The notes under the pieces: generated by a model
Told to the model about the DNA's origin: nothing
The model's database searches: none
The model's input: the letters and a program-made list of their open reading frames with translations, nothing else
Position numbers and translations under genes: made by a program
Shown here: positions 10,287 to 20,416 of the stretch, in pieces
Layout of the letters: each line of letters starts with the position of its first letter
Numbering within the stretch: position 1 is the stretch's first letter
Assembly (NCBI GenBank): GCA_015060905.1
Contig: SUXQ01000002.1
Location: forward strand, 124,001-188,000
Direction of reading: 5' to 3'
Length of the DNA: 64,000 bases
From: Bacteroidales bacterium
GTDB taxonomy: Bacteria; Bacteroidota; Bacteroidia; Bacteroidales; Bacteroidaceae

Positions 10287-12110
10287 TTATCTGCTCTTGT
10301 AATCCTGATAAGTACTCTGCAAAATAGCCTTCGCCCTGCTTAAACGGCTGTGTGCGCTGTCGGCCGGCTCTTCTTTAAGCGCAACGCCCGAATCAAGGTC
10401 GAGCAGCGAAAATCCCGTAGAGTCGATAAACTGAATGCCGTTGTTATATGCATGATAGGCAAACGGATATTTATATGCGGGGCTAAAAATATTGCGACTG
10501 AATTTATAATCCTCGGTGGGCAGTTGCATCTGCGCCAAAAGTGTAGCCGCAAGGTCAGTCTGATTGCACAGTGCCTCTATGCGCTTAGGCTCTTTTACTG
10601 CCCCGCCGAACATCAGCAGAGGAATGTGAGTGCGACGCTTGTCGGTGCGATCAGCATCTGGCGGATAGTAGGCAACAGCATGGTCGGGGATACAGACAAT
10701 GAGCATATTGTCCCACGCCTCGCTCTTTTTCATCTTATCGACAAATACTCCCAAACAAGAATCGACGTAAGCAAAAGCATTTGCGACCTTGTCGTCGGGG
10801 ACACTGTTGTGCGGAACAATCCAAGGCTCGTGACTGCTGAGTGTAAGAAAGCCTATGTGCCAATTTTTATCTTTTGGCTGTCGGGCAACGATTGAGGCGA
10901 GAGTGTCAAAAGCTATATGGTCGGTTACCCCCCATTGATGGCTCTTTTGCGCCTCCAATGGAAAGTCCGTATCGGCAATTACAGTGTTGTACCCGCCCGA
11001 ATAGATGTAACCCTTCATATTTGTGAAATTTATATCCCCGCCATACAGAAAAGTATTGTGGTAACCGGCCTTAGACAGCGAGCCTGCTATTGCCGGCAGC
11101 GTCTGACTTTTCATGGGAGACTTCATCACCGATAGTTGCGGGAACGACGGGTAACCGCTGAGCAGACACACAAGCCCACGGTCGGTGCGGTAACTATTAG
11201 CGTAACAGTTGGTAAACAGCACCCCCTCTTTGCAGAATCTCGACATATTCTTTGCCACTGCTTTTTCATCATCATTTTCGTCGATAAATACGGAACTTAA
11301 GCCCTCGAGAATTATTGTGACAATATTGGGTCGTGTGGTGTTCAGCAACGTGTCGGTTATTGCACTGTCGGTAGTGTAAAGAGAGTCGAAAAGTGCGCAA
11401 CGCTCCTCTTCATCGTAAAAATTGTATGCTTCGCTAAAATCCTGATTTTTGCTCAGCGAGTAGATGAAACTGAATATTGGGTTTACGGCCGAGTGGTTAA
11501 GGAAAAGGTCGTCGCTGTAATATACCTGCCCCACATTGTTGGTCGATTCTTTTACTCCGCCACGTATGCCCAAAAAGATGAATCCCCCCGCAAGTATAAA
11601 CAATAAGAGAGAAAGGACTTTTTTATTTGCCTTATCAAATTTTTCGGGAGTTATGCGGTACAATATAAGAGCAACAAGGGTCGTCACAGCCACAAACACT
11701 GCGAAGCGCACAAATAGATAGCCTATCGTCACGCTGGCAAGAGCATTCTCGGGCGAGTCTATATATTGCAAAAATGTGCTGTCGAGTTTAAAGCCCCAAA
11801 AGGGGTAAAGGCTCGCGTCGGCAATAAAAGCAAGAGAGATTGTTGCAGCCATCAAAATATTGTACGGCAGCATTATCTTTTTCAGGGGTAGTTTAACGAA
11901 AATGGTCACAATGCACAGCAACAGCGGCAAGGCTGTCACGTATCCGGCAACAGCAACGTCCAATTGCAATCCGTGAAGGGCAACATCCAGATAGTCGGTC
12001 GCTCCGTAACCCTTTTCGGAATTTAGAGCGAGAAACAGCAGCCTCAGCGGCACGAACAGCAGTATAGGTGTTACATAATAACTTATGATGAATTTCAGTC
12101 GCTCTTTCAT
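10287..12110 (-). CDS. LTA synthase-like membrane sulfatase-family protein
   Basis: N-terminal TM helices; NIVTIILEGLSSVFID, NSYRTDRGLVCLLSGYP, IPDHA. Confidence 0.75.
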   Translation of the reverse strand: MKERLKFIISYYVTPILLFVPLRLLFLALNSEKGYGATDYLDVALHGLQLDVAVAGYVTALPLLLCIVTIFVKLPLKKIMLPYNILMAATISLAFIADASLYPFWGFKLDSTFLQYIDSPENALASVTIGYLFVRFAVFVAVTTLVALILYRITPEKFDKANKKVLSLLLFILAGGFIFLGIRGGVKESTNNVGQVYYSDDLFLNHSAVNPIFSFIYSLSKNQDFSEAYNFYDEEERCALFDSLYTTDSAITDTLLNTTRPNIVTIILEGLSSVFIDENDDEKAVAKNMSRFCKEGVLFTNCYANSYRTDRGLVCLLSGYPSFPQLSVMKSPMKSQTLPAIAGSLSKAGYHNTFLYGGDINFTNMKGYIYSGGYNTVIADTDFPLEAQKSHQWGVTDHIAFDTLASIVARQPKDKNWHIGFLTLSSHEPWIVPHNSVPDDKVANAFAYVDSCLGVFVDKMKKSEAWDNMLIVCIPDHAVAYYPPDADRTDKRRTHIPLLMFGGAVKEPKRIEALCNQTDLAATLLAQMQLPTEDYKFSRNIFSPAYKYPFAYHAYNNGIQFIDSTGFSLLDLDSGVALKEEPADSAHSRLSRAKAILQSTYQDYKSR

Positions 12111-12169
12111 GATGATTAATTAAAAGGTTATTTATGGGCAGCGAGGTTCGATTATCGCCACTTTTGCAT

Positions 12170-12790
12170 CTATTTTCGCCCAAAGTCTGCCGGAATTTCG
12201 CCCCACTGAGCAGTCTCCCATTTTATCAATGGGTTTTTATATGTATTATTTTGCAGCCATCGTTCGGCGCGCTCTATCATGGTAAAAACTTCGGCAGTTT
12301 CGTCCGTCTGCTCGAGCTTTGTCTTGCATTTTTTTTGCTTTATCCACAGAAGCGCGTTTCTGCTGTCCGAATATATGGGTATCGGACTATTCTGTTTCGC
12401 AAGCAGTGCAAGCCCGTGAACAATGGCAAGAAATTCGCCTATATTGTTGGTACCCATTATGGGGCCGAAGTGAAAAATCTCCTCGCCGGTGGCAAGATAG
12501 ACCCCGCGATACTCCATCATGCCCGGATTTCCGCTACACGCAGCATCTACGGCAATAGCATTGCGATGAACAGTGTCGGGATTTGTTGCCGATGGCTTTT
12601 CGCCCTTTTTTTCGCCACTGATATATTTGTATGGCGATTCTGAGTATGCACGCTCGGCCTCGACGAGTGTGGCAAAAGATTTATAAAGAGCCTGCTTCAC
12701 TCCTTTTATTTGTGCTTGGCACTCGTCCCAAGTGTCGTAAACACCCGGGACGAGTCCGTTCCAAACAACATAATAGCGTTTTTTGCCCAT
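12170..12790 (-). CDS. rnhA: Ribonuclease H1 with N-terminal viroplasmin-type domain
   Basis: KRYYVVWNGLVPGVYDTWDECQAQIKG (viroplasmin/caulimovirus-type RNA-binding domain) followed by an RNase H fold (AVDAACSGNPGMMEYRG). Confidence 0.85.
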   Translation of the reverse strand: MGKKRYYVVWNGLVPGVYDTWDECQAQIKGVKQALYKSFATLVEAERAYSESPYKYISGEKKGEKPSATNPDTVHRNAIAVDAACSGNPGMMEYRGVYLATGEEIFHFGPIMGTNNIGEFLAIVHGLALLAKQNSPIPIYSDSRNALLWIKQKKCKTKLEQTDETAEVFTMIERAERWLQNNTYKNPLIKWETAQWGEIPADFGRK

Positions 12791-12793
12791 ATT

Positions 12794-14587
12794 TTACATT
12801 CTCTCGGGAACGTCTATTCCCAAAAGATTCATTGCAATTTTTATTACCTTGCCTACGTTGCGTGTCAAGAGTATGCGGAAGGCCTTGAGCGTTGCATCCT
12901 CCTCGCGCAATATGCTGTAATCGTGGTAGAACTGATTGTACTCTTTTGCAAGCTCGTAAGCGTAGTTGGCAATGCCCGAGGGCGAATAGTCTGTTCCCGC
13001 CTGACGTACAACTGCCGAAAAATCGTAGAGCATACGTATGATTGAACGCTCTTTTGCGCTTATTGCCGAGGGCGCGGCAGCCTCGGCAATATTTATGCCA
13101 CTCTCGGCAGCCTTGCGCTCTATCGAGCGTGTGCGCGCGTACGTATATTGTATAAAAGGACCTGTATTTCCGTTAAAATCGATGGACTCTTTGGGGTTGA
13201 AGAGCATATTCTTGCGGGCATCCACCTTGAGCATGAAATATTTGAGTGCGCCCAAACCGATGGTACGTATTGTGCTCTCGGCCTCTTCGGGTGTAAGGTC
13301 ATTCAGCTTGCCGCCAAGCTCGACAGATGTCTCGCGAGCAGTGTCGAACATCTCCTGCATAAGGTCGTCGGCGTCTACCACCGTACCCTCGCGGCTCTTC
13401 ATCTTACCCTCGGGAAGCTCTACCATTCCATAAGAGAAGTGAACAAGGCCTTTGCCCCACGAGAATCCAAGTTTGTCGAGCAGCAACGAAAGTACCTGAA
13501 AATGATAATTCTGTTCATTTCCAACAACATACACCATCTTATCAATAGGATAGTCGCGGAAACGCAACTGCGCAGTACCAATATCCTGAGTCATATAGAC
13601 TGATGTACCGTCGCTACGCAGCAACAGTTTTTCGTCCAACCCCTCGGCTGTAAGGTCGGCCCACACTGAGCCATCCTCGCGACGATAGAAGATTCCTTTC
13701 TCTAACCCTTCAAGAACAGTCTCCTTTCCTACAAGATAGGTATCCGATTCGTAATATATTTTGTCGAAGTTTACGCCGAGCGTGCGGTAAGTTTCGTCGA
13801 AGCCTTCGTACACCCAACCGTTCATAGTCTTCCATAGGTTGCGCACCTCTTCGTCGCCCTGCTCCCATTTTACAAGCATTTCGCGAGCTTCGGACATTAA
13901 AGGAGAAGCAGCCTCGGCCTCTTCTTTTGACATTCCCTTTTCCATTGCCTCGCTAATCTCGGCCTTGTAGTGCTTGTCGAATGCAACATAATAGTCGCCA
14001 ATAAGATGGTCGCCTTTCTTGCCGCTGCTCTCGGGTGTTTCGCCACCGCCCCACTTCTGCCATGCGAGCATGGACTTGCAGATGTGTATGCCACGGTCGT
14101 TCACAATATTGGTCTTAACCACACGGTTACCGTTAGCCTCGATAATGTTTGAAAGTGCGTACCCCAAAAGATTGTTACGAATGTGTCCCAAGTGCAAAGG
14201 CTTGTTGGTGTTGGGCGAAGAGTATTCCACCATCACCAGCGGAGAATTTTCCGTTACAGGAGTAATACCCCATTTTTCTGTTGCCTCTATCTTCTGCAAC
14301 AGTTCTATCCAATAGTTTGAATCTATATTTACATTGAGGAATCCTTTAATTACATTGTAAGATGCTATCAAAGGTTGGTTCTTTGTAAGATAATCGCCAA
14401 TTTCGGCGGCTGTATCCTCGGGCTTTTTACGCGAGAGTGACAAGAAGGGAAATACGACAAGCGTAAAATCACCCTCGAATTCTTTGCGTGTCTTTTGCAA
14501 TTGAATTTTGTCTGCTGTAACCTGCTGACCGTAAAGTTCCTGAATTGCGGTAGCAATACTCTCGATGAGTCTGTTTTCTAAGTTCAT
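12794..14587 (-). CDS. argS: Arginyl-tRNA synthetase
   Basis: SSPNTNKPLHLGHIRN, KMKSREGTVV, C-terminal anticodon-binding DALR domain. Confidence 0.97.
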   Translation of the reverse strand: MNLENRLIESIATAIQELYGQQVTADKIQLQKTRKEFEGDFTLVVFPFLSLSRKKPEDTAAEIGDYLTKNQPLIASYNVIKGFLNVNIDSNYWIELLQKIEATEKWGITPVTENSPLVMVEYSSPNTNKPLHLGHIRNNLLGYALSNIIEANGNRVVKTNIVNDRGIHICKSMLAWQKWGGGETPESSGKKGDHLIGDYYVAFDKHYKAEISEAMEKGMSKEEAEAASPLMSEAREMLVKWEQGDEEVRNLWKTMNGWVYEGFDETYRTLGVNFDKIYYESDTYLVGKETVLEGLEKGIFYRREDGSVWADLTAEGLDEKLLLRSDGTSVYMTQDIGTAQLRFRDYPIDKMVYVVGNEQNYHFQVLSLLLDKLGFSWGKGLVHFSYGMVELPEGKMKSREGTVVDADDLMQEMFDTARETSVELGGKLNDLTPEEAESTIRTIGLGALKYFMLKVDARKNMLFNPKESIDFNGNTGPFIQYTYARTRSIERKAAESGINIAEAAAPSAISAKERSIIRMLYDFSAVVRQAGTDYSPSGIANYAYELAKEYNQFYHDYSILREEDATLKAFRILLTRNVGKVIKIAMNLLGIDVPERM

Positions 14588-14639
14588 ATTATATTCTTTT
14601 TTGTTTTTCCGTTTAATGGTTGCAACTGATTTTGCAACT

Positions 14640-14965
14640 TACGTGCAAAGATAGTGCAAGCCGAGAGGAGAACAAAATAAACTTGTTTATTTTTTATACC
14701 GAGGCGCAGCCTATCTTATCTAAAGATAGTGACAAACGAGCGAAAAATATAAAGTTTACTTTAATATTTTTCAAAGCGAGTGCAGCCTATCTTATCTAAA
14801 GATAGTGACAAACGAGCGAAAAATATGAAGCTCGCTTTAATATTTTTCACAGCGAGTGCAGCCTATCTTATCAAAAGATAATAACAAACGAGCGAAGAAA
14901 TATAAGTTTACGTGTTTTTTCTTCCTAACCACATCCTATCTTATACCGAGGTGAGCTCTTTTAAT
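14640..14965 (-). repeat. Tandem hairpin-promoter repeat array upstream of argS
   Basis: On the minus strand: CTGCACTCGCTnTGAAAAATATTAAAGnnnnCTTnATATTTTTCGCTCGTTTGTCACTATCTTTAGATAAGATAGG twice, plus two diverged units; the last ends in CTTGCACTATCTTTG. Confidence 0.85.
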
Positions 14966-15013
14966 TAGAAACAAGCCTCTAATTTATTGAAAATATTCTT
15001 TAAGGGCATAAAA

Positions 15014-15051
15014 ACAAACAACGTTGCCTTTTACAAGGCAACGTTGTTTGT
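15014..15051. terminator. Terminator hairpin downstream of HU gene
   Basis: Perfect 17-bp stem ACAAACAACGTTGCCTT-TTAC-AAGGCAACGTTGTTTGT. Confidence 0.8.
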
Positions 15052-15067
15052 CTGCTGTTAAAAATAA

Positions 15068-15340
15068 TTATTTTACAGCCTCGGCAAGTTCTGCACCGGG
15101 TTTGAATTTAGCTACATTCTTAGCAGCAATTTCAATAGTTGCACCTGTCGCAGGATTAACACCCTTACGAGCAGCCTTCTGTGAAACTGAGAATGTACCG
15201 AAACCTACAAGAGCAATCTTGTCGCCCTCTTTAAGTGCATCTGTTACTGTGCTTACGAAAGCATCCACCGCCTTTTTTGCATCAGCCTTGCTAATTTCGG
15301 CTTTCGCTGCAATTGCGTTTACAAGTTCTGTTTTATTCAT
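15068..15340 (-). CDS. HU family DNA-binding protein
   Basis: MNKTELVNAIAAKAEISKADAKKAVDAF...GKxNPATGATIEIAAKNVAKFKPG. Confidence 0.95.
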   Translation of the reverse strand: MNKTELVNAIAAKAEISKADAKKAVDAFVSTVTDALKEGDKIALVGFGTFSVSQKAARKGVNPATGATIEIAAKNVAKFKPGAELAEAVK

Positions 15341-15495
15341 AATACAATGTTTTTATGGTAGTTGTATAAATTATTGTGAGCACAAATATATTATAGAGAA
15401 CAACATAAAGCAAATAAAAGATGAAAAAAATGTGTTTTTTTTAGAAAAACTGATAAATAGAGCCTTATTATAAGGGTATTGAAAGGGATTTTGCC

Positions 15496-15503
15496 TACCT
15501 TTG
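15496..15503 (+). promoter_or_regulatory. -7 promoter element TACCTTTG
   Basis: Matches TAnnTTTG, 21 bp upstream of the rhomboid start. Confidence 0.45.
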
Positions 15504-15524
15504 CGCGATGTTTAATAATTTTTT

Positions 15525-16211
15525 ATGAGAGAGATTCCGGTAGTTACGAAAAACCTTATAGCCATAAATGTGCTTATGTTTCTGGCATTGTTGGCTTTTG
15601 AAAGGTCGGGCATCGACCTTAACAATTTATTGGGCTTGCATCTTTTCCTTGCGCCCGATTTTCGCCCCTATCAGTTGGTGACGTATATGTTCATGCACGG
15701 TGGCTTTACACATATTTTATTTAATATGTATGCTGTGTGGGTATTCGGAAGCATACTCGAACGTGTATGGGGCTCGTCGCGTTTCCTTTTCTATTATATA
15801 GTAGCGGGAGTGGGCGCGGGACTTGTGCAGGAGGCTGTGCAATATATTTACTACGCAACAACCTTGGCACAATATACACAAGTGAATATGGGCGGCGGAC
15901 TTATTGTCCCCATGACCGAGTATCTTAATCTGTGGACAACAGTGGGAGCCTCGGGTGCTGTTTACGGCATATTGCTTGCATTTGCAATGACTTTCCCCAA
16001 CGAGAGATTGTTTATGATTCCTTTCCCGTTTCCGATAAAGGCAAAATATTTTGTGCTTATTTTCGGAGCATTGGAACTTTTTACGGGGCTCAGCAATAAT
16101 GCCGGCGACAATGTTGCCCACTTTGCCCATCTTGGAGGTATGATTTTTGGTCTTTTGATGATTCTTTATTGGCGTAAAAAAGGTAAGATAGATGGTCCGT
16201 ATAATTTCTGA
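15525..16211 (+). CDS. Rhomboid family intramembrane serine protease (first of pair)
   Basis: MHGGFTHILFNMYAVWVFG, GASGAVYG, AHFAHLGGM. Confidence 0.9.
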   Translation: MREIPVVTKNLIAINVLMFLALLAFERSGIDLNNLLGLHLFLAPDFRPYQLVTYMFMHGGFTHILFNMYAVWVFGSILERVWGSSRFLFYYIVAGVGAGLVQEAVQYIYYATTLAQYTQVNMGGGLIVPMTEYLNLWTTVGASGAVYGILLAFAMTFPNERLFMIPFPFPIKAKYFVLIFGALELFTGLSNNAGDNVAHFAHLGGMIFGLLMILYWRKKGKIDGPYNF

Positions 16212-17091
16212 TTTAAAAAATCGCTTTTTGGCCGAAAATATTGTCGGGCGCTTCATATATATAAATGTAGCAGTTTTTATTCTTTTCGCACTGCTCGATG
16301 TATTTGCAACGCTTTTCAATATAACTTCGCCCGCACTTTATCTTAAAATGTGGATGGAGCTACCATCGGCTCCCATAAATTTCATATATCAACCATGGTC
16401 GTTGGTAACATATATGTTTCTGCACGGCGGGCTGATGCATATTTTGTGGAACATGCTTGCACTCTATTGGTTCGGAAAAATATTCCTTTCATTTTTCTCG
16501 ACCCGCCATTTTGTGGGACTTTATTTGCTGGGAGGCATCGTGGGCGGACTCTTTTTCATTGCCGCCTATAATATATTCCCGATGTTCACATCCTCGAGCA
16601 ATAATGCTTATCTTGTGGGCGCATCGGCAGCGGTACTTGCCATTGTAGCAGCCTCGGCAGTGCGCGTGCCCGACTACAAAATAAACCTTCTGCTCATTGG
16701 CACCGTAAAACTATCGACACTCGCAGTAGCAACAGTAATAATAGACCTGCTGCTGATAACCTCGGACAACGCCGGCGGCTCATTTGCCCACCTTGGAGGA
16801 GCATTTGCCGGATGGGCATTTGCCTACTATCTGAACAAAGGCCGCGACCTTACATTATACATAAACAAAGCTATAGACTTTGTGGCAAACATCTGCAAAG
16901 GAGGCATTAAACGCCCTCGCAAACCCAAAATGAATATTTTCAAGGGGAAACGTTCCGACGACTATGATTATAATGCACAGAAAAAAGAACAAGATGCCGA
17001 AGTTGATAAAATTCTCGAAAAACTGAAAAAAAGCGGTTACTCATCGCTGACAGAAGAAGAGAAAAAAAGACTTTTCGACGCGTCAAAATAG
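16192..17091 (+). CDS. Rhomboid family intramembrane serine protease (second of pair)
   Basis: MFLHGGLMHILWNMLALYWFG, VGASAAVLAI, FAHLGGAFAG; start overlaps the preceding gene by 20 bp. Confidence 0.88.
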   Translation: MVRIISDLKNRFLAENIVGRFIYINVAVFILFALLDVFATLFNITSPALYLKMWMELPSAPINFIYQPWSLVTYMFLHGGLMHILWNMLALYWFGKIFLSFFSTRHFVGLYLLGGIVGGLFFIAAYNIFPMFTSSSNNAYLVGASAAVLAIVAASAVRVPDYKINLLLIGTVKLSTLAVATVIIDLLLITSDNAGGSFAHLGGAFAGWAFAYYLNKGRDLTLYINKAIDFVANICKGGIKRPRKPKMNIFKGKRSDDYDYNAQKKEQDAEVDKILEKLKKSGYSSLTEEEKKRLFDASK

Positions 17092-17222
17092 TTTAAGGCA
17101 AAAAGGCAAAAAAATCTTTTTCAAAGGAAATAAAATAGCCTAAAAAGGGGATATTTTAAAATAAATCACGCATATAAGTAAATAAAATTCAGAATCTGCT
17201 CTTGAATTTTGGAAAAATGCGC

Positions 17223-17230
17223 TATATTTG
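17223..17230 (+). promoter_or_regulatory. -7 promoter element TATATTTG
   Basis: Matches TAnnTTTG about 50 bp upstream of the secDF start. Confidence 0.5.
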
Positions 17231-17281
17231 CAAACTTTAAAAGGAAAAGTAATAAAAAATAATAATAAAATTTTAATAAAA

Positions 17282-20257
17282 ATGCAAAACAAAGGATTTG
17301 TAAAGGTATTTGCGCTACTGCTTACATTAGTGTGCGTGTTCTATCTTTCTTTCTCTTTTGTAACCGGTTACCACATGGGTAAGGCTGCAGAAGACCCCCA
17401 GGGAGAACAACATTATTTGGATTCCATGCTCAACGAAAAAGTTTGGCTTGGAATTTACACATTGAAGCAGAGCCGTGACATGGAAATCGGCTTAGGACTC
17501 GACCTTAAAGGCGGAATGAACGTCATTATGGAAGTATCCGTACCCGATGTTGTAAAAGTATTGGCTGATCACAAAGATGATGCAGCATTCAATCAGGCAA
17601 TTGCAAACGCAAAGCAGCGTTCATTGACAAGTCAGTCTGACTTTATTTCCCTTTTCATCGAGGAATATAAGGCACTCGCTCCCGACGCATCGCTTGCGAC
17701 ACTCTTTGCCACACAGCAGTTGAAAGACAAGGTAAACACCCGTTCGACAGACGCTGAGGTCGAGAAGGTTATCCGCGACGAGGTTCAGGCTGCCATCGAC
17801 AACTCATTCAACGTGCTTCGCACACGTATCGACCGTTTCGGCGTTGTTCAGCCCAACATTCAGGCACTCGAAGGCTCAATGGGTCGCATCATGATAGAGC
17901 TTCCCGGTGTAAAAGAGCCCGAGCGTGTACGTAAACTGTTGCAGGGTTCCGCAAACTTGGAATTCTGGGAGACATTCAACTCTTCAGAGGTTCTTCCCTT
18001 GTTGGAGGCTGCCGATGCTAAACTTGCAGCAATCGCTGCTCCCGTAGAGACTGAGACAGAAACAACAGAGCCCGCAGCAACAGAGGAGAAGAAAGATGCT
18101 TCTACCGAGGATGTTGCCGCAGCCCTCGATGGCGAGAATGCAACCGACGCAGCAGCAAACACCAGCGCCGAGGAGATGAAAAAGCTCCACCCCCTTGCAT
18201 CCGTACTTCAGTTTGCAAATACAGGAAGTTCGGTAATCGGTTACGCTCACTACAAAGATACAGCAGCCATCAACACAATGTTGGCCAACCCCGAGGTTAA
18301 GAAAATCCTTCCCCGTGACCTTCGTCTCTATTGGGGTGTACGCGCAGTGGATGCAGAAACTACAAACCTTTTCTATGAGCTTTACGCAATCAAGAGCACA
18401 CAGCGCAACGGTCGCGCACCTCTCGAGGGTGACGTGGTTGTTTCAGCAGCCGACACATACGACCAGCATGGCCGTCCCTGTGTTACAATGTCTATGAACA
18501 CCGATGGTTCACGTCGTTGGGCACAGCTCACAAAGAACAACGTAGGCCGCGCAATTGCCATCGTTCTTGACGGTTGCGTTTACAGCGCACCCAACGTAAA
18601 CGGTGAGATTACCGGCGGACGTTCGGAGATTACAGGTAATTTCACCATTGAGCAGACAAAGGACTTGGCAAACGTGCTTCGTTCGGGTAAGATGCCCGCT
18701 CCCGCACGCATCGTTCAGGAGGATATTGTCGGTCCCTCACTCGGTCAGGAGTCTATCAATCAGGGTATGACGTCATTCATCGTGGCATTTGTACTCCTTA
18801 TGATATATATGTGTGCAATCTATGGTTGGATTCCCGGTGCGGTTGCCAACGGTGCACTTTTGATTAACTTCTTCTTCACACTTGGTATACTTGCATCTTT
18901 CCAGGCGGCTCTCACAATGTCTGGTATCGCAGGTATGGTGCTTTCACTGGGTATGGCAGTGGATGCTAACGTGCTTATCTACGAGCGTACTAAAGAGGAG
19001 TTGCGTGGTGGTAAGACTACACGTGCTGCGCTTGCCGATGGTTACAAGAATGCATTCTCGGCAATCTTCGACTCGAACTTTACTTCTATTATCACAGGTA
19101 TTATTCTTTTCTACTTTGGTACAGGCCCCATTCGTGGCTTTGCAACCACACTTATCATCGGTATTTTCTGCTCATTCTTCACAGCTGTGTTCTTGACACG
19201 TGTATTCTACGAGCACTTTATGGAGAAGGGTAAATGGCTTGACCTTACATTTGTTACAAAGTGGTCTAAGAACTTGATGATGAATACATCGTATAACTTC
19301 ATGGGCTTGCGCAAAAAATCGTTCGCGGTATTCGGTGCACTTGCAGTTATCATGGTAATTTCATTCGCTGTACGCGGTCTGAGCCAGAGTATTGATTTTA
19401 CAGGTGGTCGCAACTTCGTTGTTCAGTTCGAGAAAGAGGTTGAGCCCGAGACTGTTAGAGAGCTTCTTAAGACTAAAATTACCGAGGATAATGTTCAGGC
19501 AATCGCTCTTGGTACAGACAAAAAGACTATCCGTATAACAACCAACTACCGCATCAACGAGGATGGTACAAATGTGGATTCTGAGATTGAGAAATTCATC
19601 TACGATGCGTTTATGGAAGGTAAACTCTTGAGCGAGGGTCTTGACCTTGCAACATTCATCGACCGTGACAACCGCACAGGCGGCTCTATCATCAGTTCAC
19701 AGAAGGTAGGTCCCAGCATCGCCGAGGATATTACCAGAGGTGCTATCTGGTCGGTTATCTTCGCTCTTGTGGCAATCTTCTTCTACATTCTTGTACGTTT
19801 CCGCAACGTAGCGTTCAGCATCGGCTCAATCGCAGCTCTTGTGCTTGATACAATAATGATTATCGGTTGCTACTCTTTGTTCTACGGTATTCTTCCAATA
19901 TCATTGGAGGTGGACCAGACATTCATCGGTGCAGTGCTTACAGCTATCGGTTACTCAATCAACGACAAGGTGGTAGTGTTCGACCGTATCCGCGAGTTTA
20001 TCGGCCTTTACCCCAAACGCGACAAGTACGCGCTCTTTAACGACTCGATTAACTCTACACTTTCGCGTACAATCAACACCTCGATAAGTACATTGATTGT
20101 GTTGCTCTGTATCTTCATCCTCGGTGGTGACAGCATACGCAGCTTCTCATTCGCAATGATTCTCGGTGTTATATTCGGTACATTGTCATCAATCTTCGTT
20201 GCAGCACCTATGGCTTATATGACTCTTGCAAAAAAAGAGCAGAAAGCAGGAAAGTAA
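17282..20257 (+). CDS. secDF: Fused protein translocase subunit SecDF
   Basis: GLGLDLKGGMNVIMEV, AVDANVLIYERTKEELR (SecD), FTGGRNFVVQF, YSINDKVVVFDRIRE (SecF); MQNKGFVKVF chosen as start. Confidence 0.95.
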   Translation: MQNKGFVKVFALLLTLVCVFYLSFSFVTGYHMGKAAEDPQGEQHYLDSMLNEKVWLGIYTLKQSRDMEIGLGLDLKGGMNVIMEVSVPDVVKVLADHKDDAAFNQAIANAKQRSLTSQSDFISLFIEEYKALAPDASLATLFATQQLKDKVNTRSTDAEVEKVIRDEVQAAIDNSFNVLRTRIDRFGVVQPNIQALEGSMGRIMIELPGVKEPERVRKLLQGSANLEFWETFNSSEVLPLLEAADAKLAAIAAPVETETETTEPAATEEKKDASTEDVAAALDGENATDAAANTSAEEMKKLHPLASVLQFANTGSSVIGYAHYKDTAAINTMLANPEVKKILPRDLRLYWGVRAVDAETTNLFYELYAIKSTQRNGRAPLEGDVVVSAADTYDQHGRPCVTMSMNTDGSRRWAQLTKNNVGRAIAIVLDGCVYSAPNVNGEITGGRSEITGNFTIEQTKDLANVLRSGKMPAPARIVQEDIVGPSLGQESINQGMTSFIVAFVLLMIYMCAIYGWIPGAVANGALLINFFFTLGILASFQAALTMSGIAGMVLSLGMAVDANVLIYERTKEELRGGKTTRAALADGYKNAFSAIFDSNFTSIITGIILFYFGTGPIRGFATTLIIGIFCSFFTAVFLTRVFYEHFMEKGKWLDLTFVTKWSKNLMMNTSYNFMGLRKKSFAVFGALAVIMVISFAVRGLSQSIDFTGGRNFVVQFEKEVEPETVRELLKTKITEDNVQAIALGTDKKTIRITTNYRINEDGTNVDSEIEKFIYDAFMEGKLLSEGLDLATFIDRDNRTGGSIISSQKVGPSIAEDITRGAIWSVIFALVAIFFYILVRFRNVAFSIGSIAALVLDTIMIIGCYSLFYGILPISLEVDQTFIGAVLTAIGYSINDKVVVFDRIREFIGLYPKRDKYALFNDSINSTLSRTINTSISTLIVLLCIFILGGDSIRSFSFAMILGVIFGTLSSIFVAAPMAYMTLAKKEQKAGK

Positions 20258-20280
20258 TCTGCAATTACGATAAACAATAA

Positions 20281-20316
20281 AGCATCATCGGCGAGAATAT
20301 TCTCGCCGATGATGCT
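20281..20316. terminator. Perfect 36-bp palindrome, terminator of secDF
   Basis: AGCATCATCGGCGAGAATATTCTCGCCGATGATGCT followed by TTATT. Confidence 0.7.
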
Positions 20317-20416
20317 TTATTATACACCCATTTTGCAAAAGATAAACTGCCCCTATATACTAAAAAGGAATTTTTAACGTTTCAATATAGGACACTTAAA
20401 AATAGTTTTCATTCCT

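Noticed and set aside
12338-12350. DnaA-box-like TTATCCACA
   Set aside because: Single isolated match inside rnhA coding sequence; no cluster, so not evidence for oriC.
14640-14965. Possible CRISPR array because of regularly repeated ~75-bp units
   Set aside because: Repeats are contiguous with internal palindromes and promoter motifs, with no short repeat/unique spacer alternation and no cas genes.
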